Source: Lasiodiplodia sp. COLG20 (Eukaryota > Ascomycota > Dothideomycetes > Botryosphaeriales > Botryosphaeriaceae). From it: a DNA stretch of 64,000 nt. The notes below the pieces were generated by a model. The model did not search any database. It had not been told where the DNA came from and was given only the letters and a program-made list of their open reading frames with translations. This document shows, piece by piece, positions 1 to 10,883 of this stretch. The translations under genes and the position numbers were made by a program. Position 1 is the stretch's first letter. Each line of letters begins with the position of its first letter. The DNA lies in assembly GCA_009801085.1 (NCBI GenBank), contig VNWV01000006.1, positions 496,001 to 560,000 of the forward strand, in the 5' to 3' direction.

Positions 1-81
1 CTCTTTTCATAGCGCTGCTCTTCTCCCGTCCGTAATCGTTCGACCCTCCGCATCCGCTCCCCACCGAAGTGCGTCAACGCC

Positions 82-686
82 ATGGCCAACGAGAAGAACC
101 CCGAGAAGCTGGAGGGTAAGCTGCCCCTTTTTGCGCACCCCAACAACGCGCGCTGATGACTCTCTTTAGCCCAGGTCAAGTCTGCGGACATGGTGAGGGA
201 CCGCATGTTCTGGAGCGCTCTCATTCCTAGCTAATCAAAGCCCAGACTCTTGACATGCAAGAGCAGGCTATCGAGGTCGGTGAGTGTTGTGCTTCCCACG
301 CTTGCATGCGAAAGACTGACTCGTATGTAGCAACCGAGGCTATGCAAAAGTTCAACATCGAGAAGGTAGGTCTTGGGCACATGCTACCGACGAGGACCGT
401 TGCAAGCTCATCCAGCTCCAGGACATTGCCCAGTACATTAAGAAGGAGGTGAGGAACCCACCTTCGATTTATACCTAACGCATACGCTAACACGAAGTAG
501 TTCGACGACAAGCGAGGAGCCACTTGGCACTGCATCGTGGGCAGGAATTTCGGAAGCTTCGTTACGCATGGTATGCTCCAAGGCTACGATTAGTATGCTC
601 CTGCAGCTGACAGCGTCGCAGAAACGAAGCACTTCATTTACTTCTACTTGGGGCACTGCGCGATCTTGCTCTTCAAGACGCAGTAG
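82..686 (+). CDS. nudG: cytoplasmic dynein light chain LC8
   Basis: LC8-type dynein light chain, a small dimeric hub that binds the dynein intermediate chain and other partners and supports retrograde transport and nuclear migration. Seven exons (82-115, 170-192, 246-279, 331-365, 422-448, 501-570, 622-686) join in frame to 95 residues, the usual family length plus a short N-terminal extension. LC8 landmarks in order are [40 protein letters not shown] and ILLFKTQ. The start is the only ATG in frame with the first exon. Exons of 23 and 27 nt make it unusually fragmented for so short a protein. The symbol follows Aspergillus nidulans nudG. Exon borders are inferred from splice signals plus family match. 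Confidence 0.93.
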
Positions 687-2455
687 AAGCTTCATCCATC
701 GCAAGGAGTTTGGATTTGGAGGAAGCGTTATTCCCACCAACCTGCATCTCCATTCCGCACGGGATTTTTTCCACCCTGGCGAGCCTAGTAAATCAGCGAT
801 ATGCATCGGCCTTGGTTCCTTCACTTCTCACGACCCTCTCCATATGTATATCTTCAGTAGTTTGGTAATTCAAGACACAGTTAACGGCCCATTTTCCTAG
901 AACAGAAGTGCGATTTCACCAGCCTACAGGCCCCGCGCAACCTAGCTTCTTGGGCGCAATCGGTCTCAAGTTTGGCTGTTATGCAAGGTTGATATCAGAC
1001 TTGATAGGCTGGCATGGTAGTAAACAAAAATAGTCGTCACCGCCACATACTAGGCAGCAAGAATCCAGCTTCGAAGCCTTTGCTTGGTTCCCAGGTCGCT
1101 TAATAGCCTCCTGCTGTGGCTTATTTGGGAAGCAAGGTGGTCGCCTAGAGCACGTGATCATCGGCAAACCGCGCTACCAAAAATATTTATCTCGAAAGGC
1201 CGGCCGAACGTCGGGTCGCGCCAAAGCACCATCAGCACATTTTGGTACGCTTCCTCTAAGGGCCAAGACGGCGTCCGGTGTACGACCAAGGGAACAAGGA
1301 GGTCGATGTACGGATTTCTAGAAACACCGTCAATTTCATGCTACCACAATCACTTAACCGTAGTCCACGGAAACCTGCTCCAATCCAGATGGCGGGTACT
1401 AACTACCAATAGTAAACGCGAATTCCACTAGTTCAAGGTTCGTCACATATAGCCCAAGATGCTTACGCGTAACCAGGAATTATGACATCGTAGCGAGAGG
1501 AATCTGTATGCCAAATGGACTTCGCGCTCGTCACCTAGAAAAGAAGAAAAACACACAAAAGGCCATGCGAAGATTCTACAGCGTAACAAGGGAGTCAAGA
1601 TCAGCCAAAGGGAAGGATTTCAGGGTAAGAGGAGCTGGAGGGGTGTCTGGCACAGCTGTCGGCAGGAAAGGTTACGTTTGCGGTGCAACTGGCGTGAGTG
1701 GGCGCGCAGGTACACCCAGCCAGGTCTCATCACGACGCAGCTGGGCAGGGGGGGTCGCGTTGTGGAGACAGAGAGCAAGCGCGTCACTGCAAATGTTTCA
1801 AGATGGGCGTACTGGAGCTCGCCCAACCAATAGTGGCTGTGGCAGACCAAATTTAGCACGCACAATGACATGCAATGGAAGAGAGCATGTGTCGTGAGGC
1901 CTGCTGTCGGCTGCCGGGTATCCGTCACCGGTGTGGCGCGCGGCATGTGGCAGGATGGCGAGTGCAGCAGGCTGACTCGTGTCTAGCATCCCTGCCAGAA
2001 CGCGTCGCGCTAGCTGTGTGACTACAGCGACGCGGGGCACGACCGAGGGAGAGCGCCCTCATCAAGGGTCCAGCGGCACACTGGAGGCGGGGGCTAGCCA
2101 GGCACCGAGACAGCAGCGCGGGCGCGTCCGTTTGCGCGCGTCGGGGACGTGTTCGAGATACGAGGTGCAGTTTTCGCAAGACAAGCCGCGGTCATTACGT
2201 CGTGCCAAGCATGCCAAGTGAAATCGGCGTCAACGAGTGGGAAGCTTGCTGGCCAGACGCAAGCGTCTCAGCACGGTCGATCCGGCCCTGCTGTGCTTGT
2301 GCTTCTGCCCCTCCTTCAGCTGTTTACCACTTCAGCGCCTGACTTTTCCACCTCACCTTCCCCTCCATCTCACCAGACCGTGTCTTGCCTGAGCTCCAAC
2401 ACCTGCATACACACCTATCTACTATCACTGCATTGACGCACTGGCTGCGCCCACC
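687..2455. other. intergenic region between LC8 and het-c
   Basis: No gene recognised in 1.8 kb. Short open frames here show no family motif. The last ~200 bases before het-c are pyrimidine-rich (CT-rich), a common look for Pezizomycotina promoters and 5' leaders. Confidence 0.6.
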
Positions 2456-5400
2456 ATGCCGACCCTTCGGCCCTCCCCTCTCTTCCTTCTCTCATGCCTG
2501 GTGCTGCTCGTCTTCCTGGCGCGCCCCAGCCATGCCTTCGGCGCTGGCAACATCGCCTCGACCGCTAAGATCGAGGGCCAGAACTGGCGTCATGGCGATA
2601 TCGAGGACACCCTGCTCGCCCTTCTGATGGGCCGCGCCGGCAACGGCAAGAAGTTCACCAAGATGGACGTCAAGCGTGTCTACTTTGGCAATTGGCTCCG
2701 CGACTACTCCCAGGCTGTTGACGTAAGTCTCGTCCGCATAGGCAGCATGACACCCCGCTAACATGCTCGTTCTCCAGGTTGGTGCTCTCAAGATGGTCAG
2801 TGCAGAGGCCATCAGGCTCTTGCTCTGGATTCTCGGCTTCATGACCTTCGGTTACGGCACCGGCGAGTTTGAAGTCACCAAGGAACGTCTTGGCTGCTAC
2901 CGGTACGTTGAGGCCTTTCCCCGCTTGTCGACATACGCTGACCCATAAACTAGCCCTGAAGAGCACATTGATAACCCCAAGGACTACGCCGATAACTTGG
3001 ATGCCCGCGAGTATGACCAACGTCTTCGTGGTCCGGTCGATGAGAGTGTCGAGCTCGCCATTGATGAGCGCACCGGCCTGAAGAACTACATTGCCAACGA
3101 GAACGCGGGCATCGAAACCTCTGCGGGGCTCGTTCGCCAGCTTTTCAGTCGCTCCATCAAGCTCGCCCGCCGCTACAACGAGAATGGAAACAAGGCCGAT
3201 TTGTACGAGGCTCTGAGGCTCCTTGGTACTGGCTGCCACTGTCTTGAGGGTATGTTATTTTGAACCCCGCAGTTCTCTTTCCCTGTGGCTTACTGATTCG
3301 GCTTCCAGATTACTCTGCTCACTCCAACTTCACCGAGCTTGCTCTGCGTGAGCTTGGCGAGCGCGATGTCTTCCCGCACGTTGGTCGCAACGCCAAGGTT
3401 CAGATCGAGGGCGTCGACCAGGAGGTCTATCCCATTGTTACCGGTACTTTCGGAGGCGTTGACTTCCTGCACTCCGTCATGGGTGAGGTCAACGACAAGG
3501 CTACCCAGTCTGAGATCCAGGAGCTCGAGGGCACCATCAGCGACGCTCAGCAGAACCAAGAAGCCAAGAGCATGGTCAAGGATCTCCTCAGCAAGCTTCC
3601 CGACGGCATGTTCGGCGGCAAGGATGAGGCCGGCAAGGTCGACGAGCTCGAGGCCAACGCCACTGCTGGTCAGATGGAGAACATGGAGATCACGCCCAAG
3701 GAGCCCGAGGCTTTCGTTGAGCAGGCTGAGCAGATCCGCCGCCAGATCCTCCCCATCATGGAGTTCCACGACGAGATCATGCAGTCCATCTCCGAGGCCA
3801 TTGACAAGCTCCCCATTCTCCCCGACCTCATCGAGGAGTTCCAGAACCAGATCAACATCTTCGTCTTCTCTCTCATCGCCCCCTTCATCCTTCCCCTGCT
3901 CAAGCAGGTCAAGTCTGAGCTTGAGACCGGCTCTTCTGAGGTCATTCAGTCCTCGGTCGAGAAGCAGCACATTGTCTTCAATGACGACGACTGCTCCGAC
4001 CCCACCCACTCTATGCTGTCCAAGGACCACTTCAGCAACGTCCTGAACGAGCCTGCTGGCAAGATTGCTTCTCAGGTCCTGAAGTGGGTCGTACCTCAGA
4101 TCGTCGAGTGCTGGGACGACGAAGGTGTTGATGTCGACCGCACGCTTGATCGCATCATCAACGGTGTCTTCCACCACCCCGCTCAGCGCGAGCAGGGCCG
4201 CGACGGCGTCAGTGATGGCCGTCAGCTCATGTTCCGCATTGTCCAGGAGTGGTGGGAGAACAAGAGCGACCGCGAGCGGGATGACCTCCGTGACAAGCTG
4301 TCTCGTGACGGCGTTGAGAACGGTCGTAACCACAAGGAGGGCGTTCACGACTCTGGTCACGGCTGCGGCAAGCCGCTTGGCATGTCCAAGATCGGTGGCG
4401 GCAGTGGCGGTGGCAGCAGCTCCGGTGGCCAGCAGAACCAGGTGGCCTCCAACATTGGCTCAGGCGTCAGTGAGGCCGTTGGCGGTGGTGTCCTTGGAGG
4501 CATGCTGGGAGGTCTCGTTGGCAGCACCATCAGCAACGTCATGGACAACGAGAAGAAGTCGGAAGAAGTTGAAGATGATTACCACAAGTCGTCGTCCGGC
4601 TACGGCCGTGACGGATCTTACAACCAGAGCTATAGTAGCGGCGACCGCCACGGCCAGTCTGAGTACCGTCGTACCGAGTACGGCGATGGTAGCGGCTCCC
4701 GTGAGGAATACTCACGTCGCGAGAACCAGGGCGGCTCCAGCTACGGCTTCCAGTCGAGCTCCGAGGAGCGCACGTACGGTTCGGGCGGCTACGAGAGACG
4801 TACTGAGGAGAGCTACGAGTACTCTAGCGGTGGTTACGAGTCCAGGTAAGCAACTTTTATTTCTGCATGTTGTTCTTTTTAGCCGACAGCATGTAGGCAC
4901 AAGGGTCGTCGCTCGGATAATGAGGACTCCGACGAGGAAAAACGCCGCAAGAAGGAGAAGAAGCGTCGTGAGAAGGAGGAGAAGAAGCGTCTTAAGCAGC
5001 AGCGTGGCGATAAAGATTCGGATGATTCTGACGATGGTAAAAAACACAGGCGCCGTTCCGGCTCTCGGGAGCGTCGCGGCTCGAACGAGTACGAGCGCCG
5101 TCGCTCGGGCTCTCGTCGTCGTTCCGGTTCACGTCGTCGTTCCGGCTCTCGTCGCCGCTCTGGCTCTCGCGAGCGCTACGGCGGCAGCAGCGGCTACGGC
5201 CAGGAGAGTGGATACGGTGGTGAGCGCTCCGAGTACAGCTCTGGCGGTGGTTATGGTGGCAGCTCTGGTGGCTACGGTGGTGGCTCCGGCGGCTATGGCG
5301 GCCGTTCCGAGTACAGCTCTGGCGGCGGCGGCGGTTACGGAGGCGGCAGCTCGGAGTACAGCGGTGGCGGCGGCGGCTATGGTGGTGGCGGCTACGGTGA

Positions 5401-5566
5401 GCGCCCCCCTCCGCCGCGTGACGAGTATGGCGGTGGATACGGCGGCGGCGAACGCATGCCTGGTGGTTTCGGTGATGAAGATGAGTACGGCCGTCCTCGT
5501 CGTGAGGGCGGCGGTGGCTACGGCCAGGGCGGCTACGGTGGCGGTGGTTATGGCGGCGGATATTAG
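2456..5566 (+). CDS. het-c: Het-C heterokaryon-incompatibility-type protein
   Basis: Homologue of Neurospora crassa het-c (Pfam Het-C family; not the Podospora het-c glycolipid-transfer gene). In Neurospora, alternative alleles trigger cell death after fusion of unlike strains. Five exons (2456-2722, 2778-2902, 2954-3249, 3309-4845, 4897-5566) give 964 residues, close to the Neurospora protein. The ATG has a good CCACC context and begins a signal peptide of about 27 residues. The conserved body includes FGNWLRDYSQ and GYGTGEFEV, then a hydrophobic stretch near residues 417-435. A Gly/Ser-rich segment starts near 590. The tail has a charged Lys/Arg/Glu block, about four tandem RRRSGS repeats near 795-835, then a Gly/Tyr-rich end. 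The last acceptor (TAG at 4894-4896) was chosen because it keeps the tail open. Many species carry het-c without using it in incompatibility, so that role here is inference. Confidence 0.93.
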
Positions 5567-6288
5567 ATGCCCCCCTCCTCTCACATCTCCGCCCTTCTTC
5601 ACGAGACTGCGTATCAAGAATGTTAGTTGTGTGGATTTGCACGCACGAGATTAGGTACGTAGGTAGTTTACGAGTGCAATGAAGAATGATCGGTACGGGT
5701 TGGTTAAACGGCGTTTCTCCTCGGTGTGATTCGTAGAGTGCTGCGTAGAAGCTGTTTCTATGTGCAGTGTGAAATATGCGGAGGGTGAAAAGGGGATGTT
5801 GTGGATGGTGTGTTGTTGTGACGTGGGATGGGTCACTGGTCACTTTTGTCTGGCCATCATGGTGCACATCGCATGAGCGGGAAGACGTCATTAGTCGAAC
5901 AACGACATAACGTGCATCGGCCAAATGTTACTATTGCTGTAGACCAGGAAGGTGTGTCTACAGCGTGTTTTTAATGTTCAATGGGGGAATGGGCTTTGGA
6001 GATGGATAAGTAGGTAACCCTTGAGTCCCTTCTCTTCATTAGCCCTCTCCTTCTCCTGCTCATTAACGTCGCTGTTCATTTTAAGCGGCACTTCTCTCCC
6101 ATCGAACATTTCGGACAATACATCCACTGTTTAGAATAAATTCCGCAGTAGGAGAGGATTCCAGTACATGTATCAAAAAACGTCTCAACATTCATATCTC
6201 CATTACATCATCCACGGCTATTAAAACGTGAAACGTCATCTTCTACTTGGTTGTATGTAAGGGTTAAGCATCACAGAAAGAGTAAGAC
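5567..6288. other. 3' region of het-c and of the dehydrogenase
   Basis: Space between two convergent genes. It should hold both 3' UTRs. No RNA gene or repeat recognised. Confidence 0.6.
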
Positions 6289-7494
6289 TTAATCGAAGTG
6301 AATAAACACCTTCAGCAGCTCTTGTCGGTTGAACTGCTCATAATACTCGGGCGCCTCCTCCACACTGATCTCGGCATCCCTGATGACAGCACCGGGATGC
6401 GCCTTACCAGTAGCAATCAGGCTCACCAGCTCCGGAGCCACACGCTTCGGATCTACGGGACCGGATCCCAAGCGCAGCGCCTTGCTGAAGAAATCGGACA
6501 GCGGGAAGGTGATGTTCGGGCTGATGGTGCCGCCACGGGGCGCGCCGGGCGAGTCGGGCTGGGCGATGTAGACGCCGACAACACCAATACCACCACCATA
6601 GCGAGTGACGGCAACAGCGTTGGTGATGACAGCGTCCTCCCGGTGCTCGAGATCGGCGCCGAGCGCCTCCATGCCCACCGCGTCGACGGACCGCGCCACG
6701 CCCGCCGGCTCGTGGGCCAGTATCTGCGCGACGGGGTCGGATTCGACGAAGTTTATGGGGACAGCGCCGATGGAGGCGGCGCGGTCGAGCCGCTCGCGCA
6801 CGTGGTCGACCGAGTAGACGGCTGAGGCGCCGCGCAGGAGGGCCGAGTAGGCGGCCAGCAGGCCGACTGGCCCCGCGCCGAAGACGGCCACGCTGTCGCC
6901 TGGTGTGAAGCCAGAGTAGTCGAGCGCGGTCCAGGCGGTGGCCCAGATGTCGGCGACCGTGACGTAGTCTTGCTCGATGGTGTGGTTGGTCGTGTTGGCG
7001 GTCAGGGGGATGGGGATCAGGTTGCTGTCGGCGAAGGCGACCCTGGTGTATTCGGCTTGGACGGCATGTCAGTGATTTTTTGCATGGAATTGGACTGTTC
7101 GAGTGATGGATTTACCTTGAAGACCCTCTGGAAGACCGGCCTGGCCGTTTCCGAAGTATTCGGTGGCGCCAGGCTCCATCTCGAGGTGGCCGTGGTTGAC
7201 CGTGTCCGGGATGACGACGTAGTCGCCGACGGACAGAGAGGAGACGGCGCTGCCAATCTCGGAGACGTAGCCGATGGCCTCGTGGCCTACGATCCATGGC
7301 GGCGTGCCGCCGGAGACGCCGCGGTAGACGTGCAGGTCCGAGCCGCAGATGGCTGACGTTGTGATTCGCACGACTGCATCCGTCTCGTTGCCGATGGTTG
7401 GGACGGGCAGGTCCTGGACGTTCATCTCGAACGGAACACCGTTGTAGACCACGCCACGCATGATGGCGGCCGCGCCGGAGATGTTGAGAGCCAT
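6289..7494 (-). CDS. zinc-type medium-chain alcohol dehydrogenase
   Basis: Medium-chain dehydrogenase/reductase, GroES-like N-half plus Rossmann C-half, of the alcohol/formaldehyde dehydrogenase-like group. It likely oxidises an alcohol or polyol with NAD(P), probably in the cytosol; the substrate cannot be told. Two exons (7494-7116 and 7055-6289) join in frame to 381 residues. ATG at 7494 is the first true ATG; codons upstream in frame lack one. Catalytic-zinc region: ICGSDLH and GHEAIG. Cofactor fold: VFGAGPVGLLAA with an acidic residue (SVD) after the second strand. The loop that carries four structural-zinc cysteines in classical members has none here (ending in NHGHLEMEPGATEYF), so this is a variant subgroup. 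A TATA-like box lies about 100 bp upstream. Confidence 0.9.
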
Positions 7495-7590
7495 GTTTGG
7501 GAGCGAGTGAAGCAAGTGCAGAGCCGGGAGTTGAAAGTGTTCTTGAGGATGAGCGGTGGATGGAAACTGGATGTATCAGACACCAAGCCA

Positions 7591-7597
7591 ATTTATA
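7591..7597 (-). promoter_or_regulatory. TATA-like box of the dehydrogenase gene
   Basis: TATAAAT on the minus strand, about 97 bp before the ATG at 7494, a suitable distance for a fungal core promoter. Inferred from sequence only. Confidence 0.45.
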
Positions 7598-8864
7598 CTC
7601 TCGTGCTGGGCTGGGTTGACGCGTAATCGCGAGATCTTTGCTCGGATACTTGCATCTCTAAGAAGGATAAGCCAAGCTTGTCTCTCATGGTATGCAGGGG
7701 ATGGGACCTCATAGCGCATAGTGCTTAGTGTCAATGAAGTCTTGGCTTTACAGAAGTTGGGCAGCGGTGAGCTCAGTGCCGAGGAATTGCACTCTTTCAG
7801 CACCATCCGCGGCTTTTCCTAGCACCAGTGTGCGTGCCAGTTCGGAGGCCTGTCTTTGCCAAGGCGGAAGGTCTGGTCTGACCATCACTTTGAACGTACG
7901 ATGACGTTGGGACTATCATCTAGTCGCTTCCATTGAGAGGAAATGCTGATTTGAAATCACTTGGTGGAATTGGACTCCTGCTCAATACGGCTTGACCCAT
8001 TGTTGCTCTCGGCCGTGGAAGCTCGATTCTCCACTTATGGCCAAGAAAGATCGAACAAAGTGTGGTAGTGCAATTCACAGCCACCTCGAAGCCGTAAACA
8101 TTCATATCATTCAAGAGGAAGCAGTCCTGTCATTGGCTACTCCTGGCTGCTATACCGGCAGCTCGGTGTAGTCCGAAGTTTATCCTCGGCCGTCGCCAAG
8201 AGCATCACATAGGAATGGTCATGCTACCAACCGGGACGGCGTTTTAGTGAAAGTATGAATTGCGTGAACTGGAACGTGGCCTGAAGTGATCTAAGCTGTT
8301 CGTGTTTCTTGCCATGCGGAAGGAATATACCGGCAGGAGAATCTAGATAGTAATCGACACTCTACTATCTCCTCGGCCAGATTCATCCACCGGCACCTCG
8401 ACCAGCTACCTTTTCAAGTTTAGCTTTTTCTGAATTAAGGGGCGAATAATTCACATTCTGAAGCCGGCCGAGGAGATAGTCATTTCCATGCTCTTGCATT
8501 CCCCGCCTTCCGTACCTTTTATCGCCGAAGCGAAAGCGCCAGTTAGCGATACATATGCCAGAGTGAACAAGGATCCCCTTCGGTTACATAGTCCTTATAA
8601 TCCACCATTTTCAATCTCCTTCTACGTACGGCTATACCTTGTAATGAGGACTCCTCGGTATTCCCCTTAATCACACAATATTAAAAGTCCCTGTTCGCAC
8701 ATGGACGGACTCATGGTAGGCGCTCATATCCGGAGGACCCTCCATCACAAAATCATGGCGATGCGCCTCAGTACCGTCGCCGCACGAGTACCCGTACCAT
8801 GCACAGGAATCCCACTTCGCATAACCCACGCGGCGAAATTTATTGGAAGAGCCCCCTGTGGGAA
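7598..8864. other. intergenic, with a possible small TIR element
   Basis: No coding sequence recognised. It holds the upstream region of the dehydrogenase and, further right, the 15-bp inverted repeat described separately. CCTCGGCC recurs several times between 8180 and 8480. Confidence 0.5.
8364..8480. repeat. 15-bp terminal inverted repeat pair (MITE-like)
   Basis: ACTATCTCCTCGGCC at 8364-8378 is repeated as its exact reverse complement at 8466-8480, with 87 bp between. The size and arrangement resemble a miniature inverted-repeat element. No clear target-site duplication is visible, so it could also be an old decayed copy or a chance palindrome. Confidence 0.4.
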
Positions 8865-9770
8865 TCAGGCCAATGGTATAGACAGCAACGGCCTCATCCC
8901 AAGGAATGTGCTGTTACGCATAGCCAAGAAAATGATAGATGTCGAGGGATCAAGAACCTCATTCGGGCACCACTCTCCATGTACAAATTGCCATTCGGCC
9001 TCATGGACAGCCGGCGTTTCCGCGAAGAGGAACAAGTTTGAAGGCTGAAAAGTCACATATTCGCAGAAGGTGAAGTAAGAGCGGTGCTCCCCAACTCTGT
9101 CCCAGAGCACCATATCAGAAACCGAGTCATGAGCGTCTGGAATAGATTTAGGATAGACAGAATTGACGTAAGCTGTTCTGGTTTGTCCTTTAATAGTGAT
9201 GACGTCGCTTAGGAAGGGAGATGTGCTACGTGCGGCATTCATCCATATATAGGACATTGGAAAAGGATCAAGGAGACCGGGATACGTGATGGGCACTGTT
9301 ACCGAAGCCCATGACCAAGTTGGCGCCAGTGGTTTCTCATGGCGAACATGTTTGTTTCGATTGAGGTCGAATGCCTTTTGTGTGAATGTAGTGGGCGCCA
9401 TGTCGACGTGTGGAATGTGCCACAAGAGTCCTTGGAAGAGGTCTTCCACCAACAATCCGGCACAGTACTGCGCCTTTGTTGTCTTAGCGATAGCTACTGC
9501 AATCCCGGCCAAGGCGAAAAGCCGATCAGAAGGTATGGTCATCCCTCTGTGTGTGTGTACTCTTGGACAAGCTCGTACCATTGACTGTAACCTTGTCTCT
9601 TTGTGAAGAAATCTTTTCCATCCGCTAGCAGGCTCCTCACCTTGGCATAGAATAATGGCTCCATGAAATAGTCGTCCAAAATCACCACCATGGAGCCATC
9701 GGTTTCTAAGCAATTCCACCTCAGCTTGGGCCCGTCGAAGCTGATCGAGATCGATCGAAGACGACGGATT
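8865..9770 (-). pseudogene. frameshifted HET-domain (heterokaryon incompatibility) gene
   Basis: Middle and C-terminal part of a fungal HET-domain protein. Read leftwards from about 9770, one frame gives LRWNCLETDGS, then VVILDDYF and QWYELVQEYT. At a (TG)n run (9548-9558 on the plus strand) the coding frame jumps, and a second frame continues with RGMTIPSDRLFALAGIA, LLWHIPH and APTWSWASV to a stop at 8865. These are standard landmarks downstream of the HET domain. Gaining or losing one dinucleotide unit explains the jump. The N-terminal HET domain proper is not visible upstream, where stops occur. No ATG opens the remaining frame. It is probably a dead, truncated relative, unless the frameshift is a sequencing error. 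Confidence 0.75.
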
Positions 9771-10089
9771 ACTCACCCGCCGTCGGAACGATCATCTGTT
9801 CTCATACAAATCTCTCGGAGTATATATTAGTATCGCTAATACCGAGAATGGGGAAAGCAATTCTTTGTTAATAAGATTACGTGGTGGTAGTATTTTTCGA
9901 AACCCTTCCTCGAAACGCAGAATGGCGTGTTGTTGAGGGAGGCACGGACATTGCAGCTTGGATAGAGAAAGTAGAGGCCGCAAATAGGGCATCAATTACA
10001 GGGCAGGAGGGTCCCGCTAATCATCGCCCCCTGTTGCGCCGCTTGTACCCCATAGATATATCAGTACTTTCACTCCACTCGCAGCAAAC
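9771..10089. other. short intergenic stretch
   Basis: Nothing recognised. It probably contains what was once the 5' part of the HET gene; no HET-domain motif survives in it. Confidence 0.4.
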
Positions 10090-10445
10090 ATGCACCCCCG
10101 TCTGGAAAGCTGGCTCCAGAAATGGCGTCGGCGGAAGGAGAAGAAGAGAGAAGACGGACCGGCTCTGGTACGCGTCCCAACGCTGCCAAACCCGTCACGC
10201 CCACACCTGACAACGGCCTTGTGGCGCTCCCACAGCTCCAGTCACCCTTCTTCAGCCAGCTACCCCTCGAAATACGTCAGCTCATCTACTGCTTCCCCTT
10301 TGGCAACCGCGTCGTCTACGTGAAAACAATGCATGCCTACCCGCCGAAGGCCGGAGGGATCGGCCATGCTGGATGGCGAGAGATTGGCCTTGAGAAAGGT
10401 TTCTTCTGGAACGTGGTCAACATTCTGGATAGCATTCAGTGTTAG
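10090..10445 (+). pseudogene. frameshifted remnant of an LPLEIR-motif (F-box/2EXR-like) gene
   Basis: ATG at 10090 opens a frame rich in Arg/Lys (SWLQKWRRRKEKKRE ... RVPTLPNP) that looks like the start of the common fungal protein class with an LPxEIRxxIY motif. The continuation FFSQLPLEIRQLIY ... VVYVKTMHAYPPKAGG lies in the next frame, so a 1-nt shift near 10185-10200 separates the halves. The second frame also has an in-frame ATG (10122) and stops at 10445. The protein would be only about 107 residues, against several hundred usual for the class. I read it as a broken, truncated copy. Family assignment rests on one motif. Confidence 0.45.
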
Positions 10446-10883
10446 AAGGCGGATATAAATTAGCAAGACTGTTCACGGCAGATTCATACATGTACTGATA
10501 GTCAGGTGACCAAGCTGTGTGGGTTGGGACCCTGACATCCGATCATTGTGAGGTCAGAGGAATTGATTGAGAACGAGTGTCTTAATTACATGAAACTGAA
10601 GTGATGCAACCGAGGATATGGCACCCGAGGGTGTTGGGCATGATCACTGGCAAATTGATGTCCTCCTCTTCTCCAGTGGAATCTTCGAGAGGTTGTAAGG
10701 ACTGGTAAACTGAACGACAAGTGTTGCCTGAAAAATGAGGGGATTCCGGTTGATGAAAAGAAACCGAGGCTGAAACATTTATATTCAAGTCTTCTCGATT
10801 GTCCCTGCTTTGGTTGCTACTTTTACCTACTCTCTATATCGGCAAGCAAACATCTACGGCGTAGTGGAATGCCGTCTAGTTTT
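10446..10883. other. intergenic
   Basis: No coding feature recognised. It may contain decayed 3' sequence of the preceding remnant. Confidence 0.4.

Noticed and set aside
3290..4360. 356-codon open frame on the minus strand opposite het-c
   Set aside because: It is the antisense of a codon-biased exon, Leu/Val/Asp-rich with no family motif, while the plus strand encodes a recognised protein.
4125..5654. 509-codon plus-strand frame over the het-c tail
   Set aside because: Ala/Thr/Arg repeats arise from reading the Gly/Ser codons of het-c out of frame; it runs through the het-c stop and intron.
5651..5675. TACGTAGGTAGTTTA string as a second full palindromic element
   Set aside because: Only one half-arm is present; no matching inverted arm was found nearby, so it is mentioned only as a possible relative.
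7495..7515. Extension of the dehydrogenase to a TTG codon at 7515
   Set aside because: A fungal nuclear gene should start at ATG; the first in-frame ATG is at 7494 and fits the family.
8701..9048. Plus-strand open frame opposite the HET remnant
   Set aside because: The minus strand carries the recognisable HET C-terminal sequence; the plus frame is a shadow.
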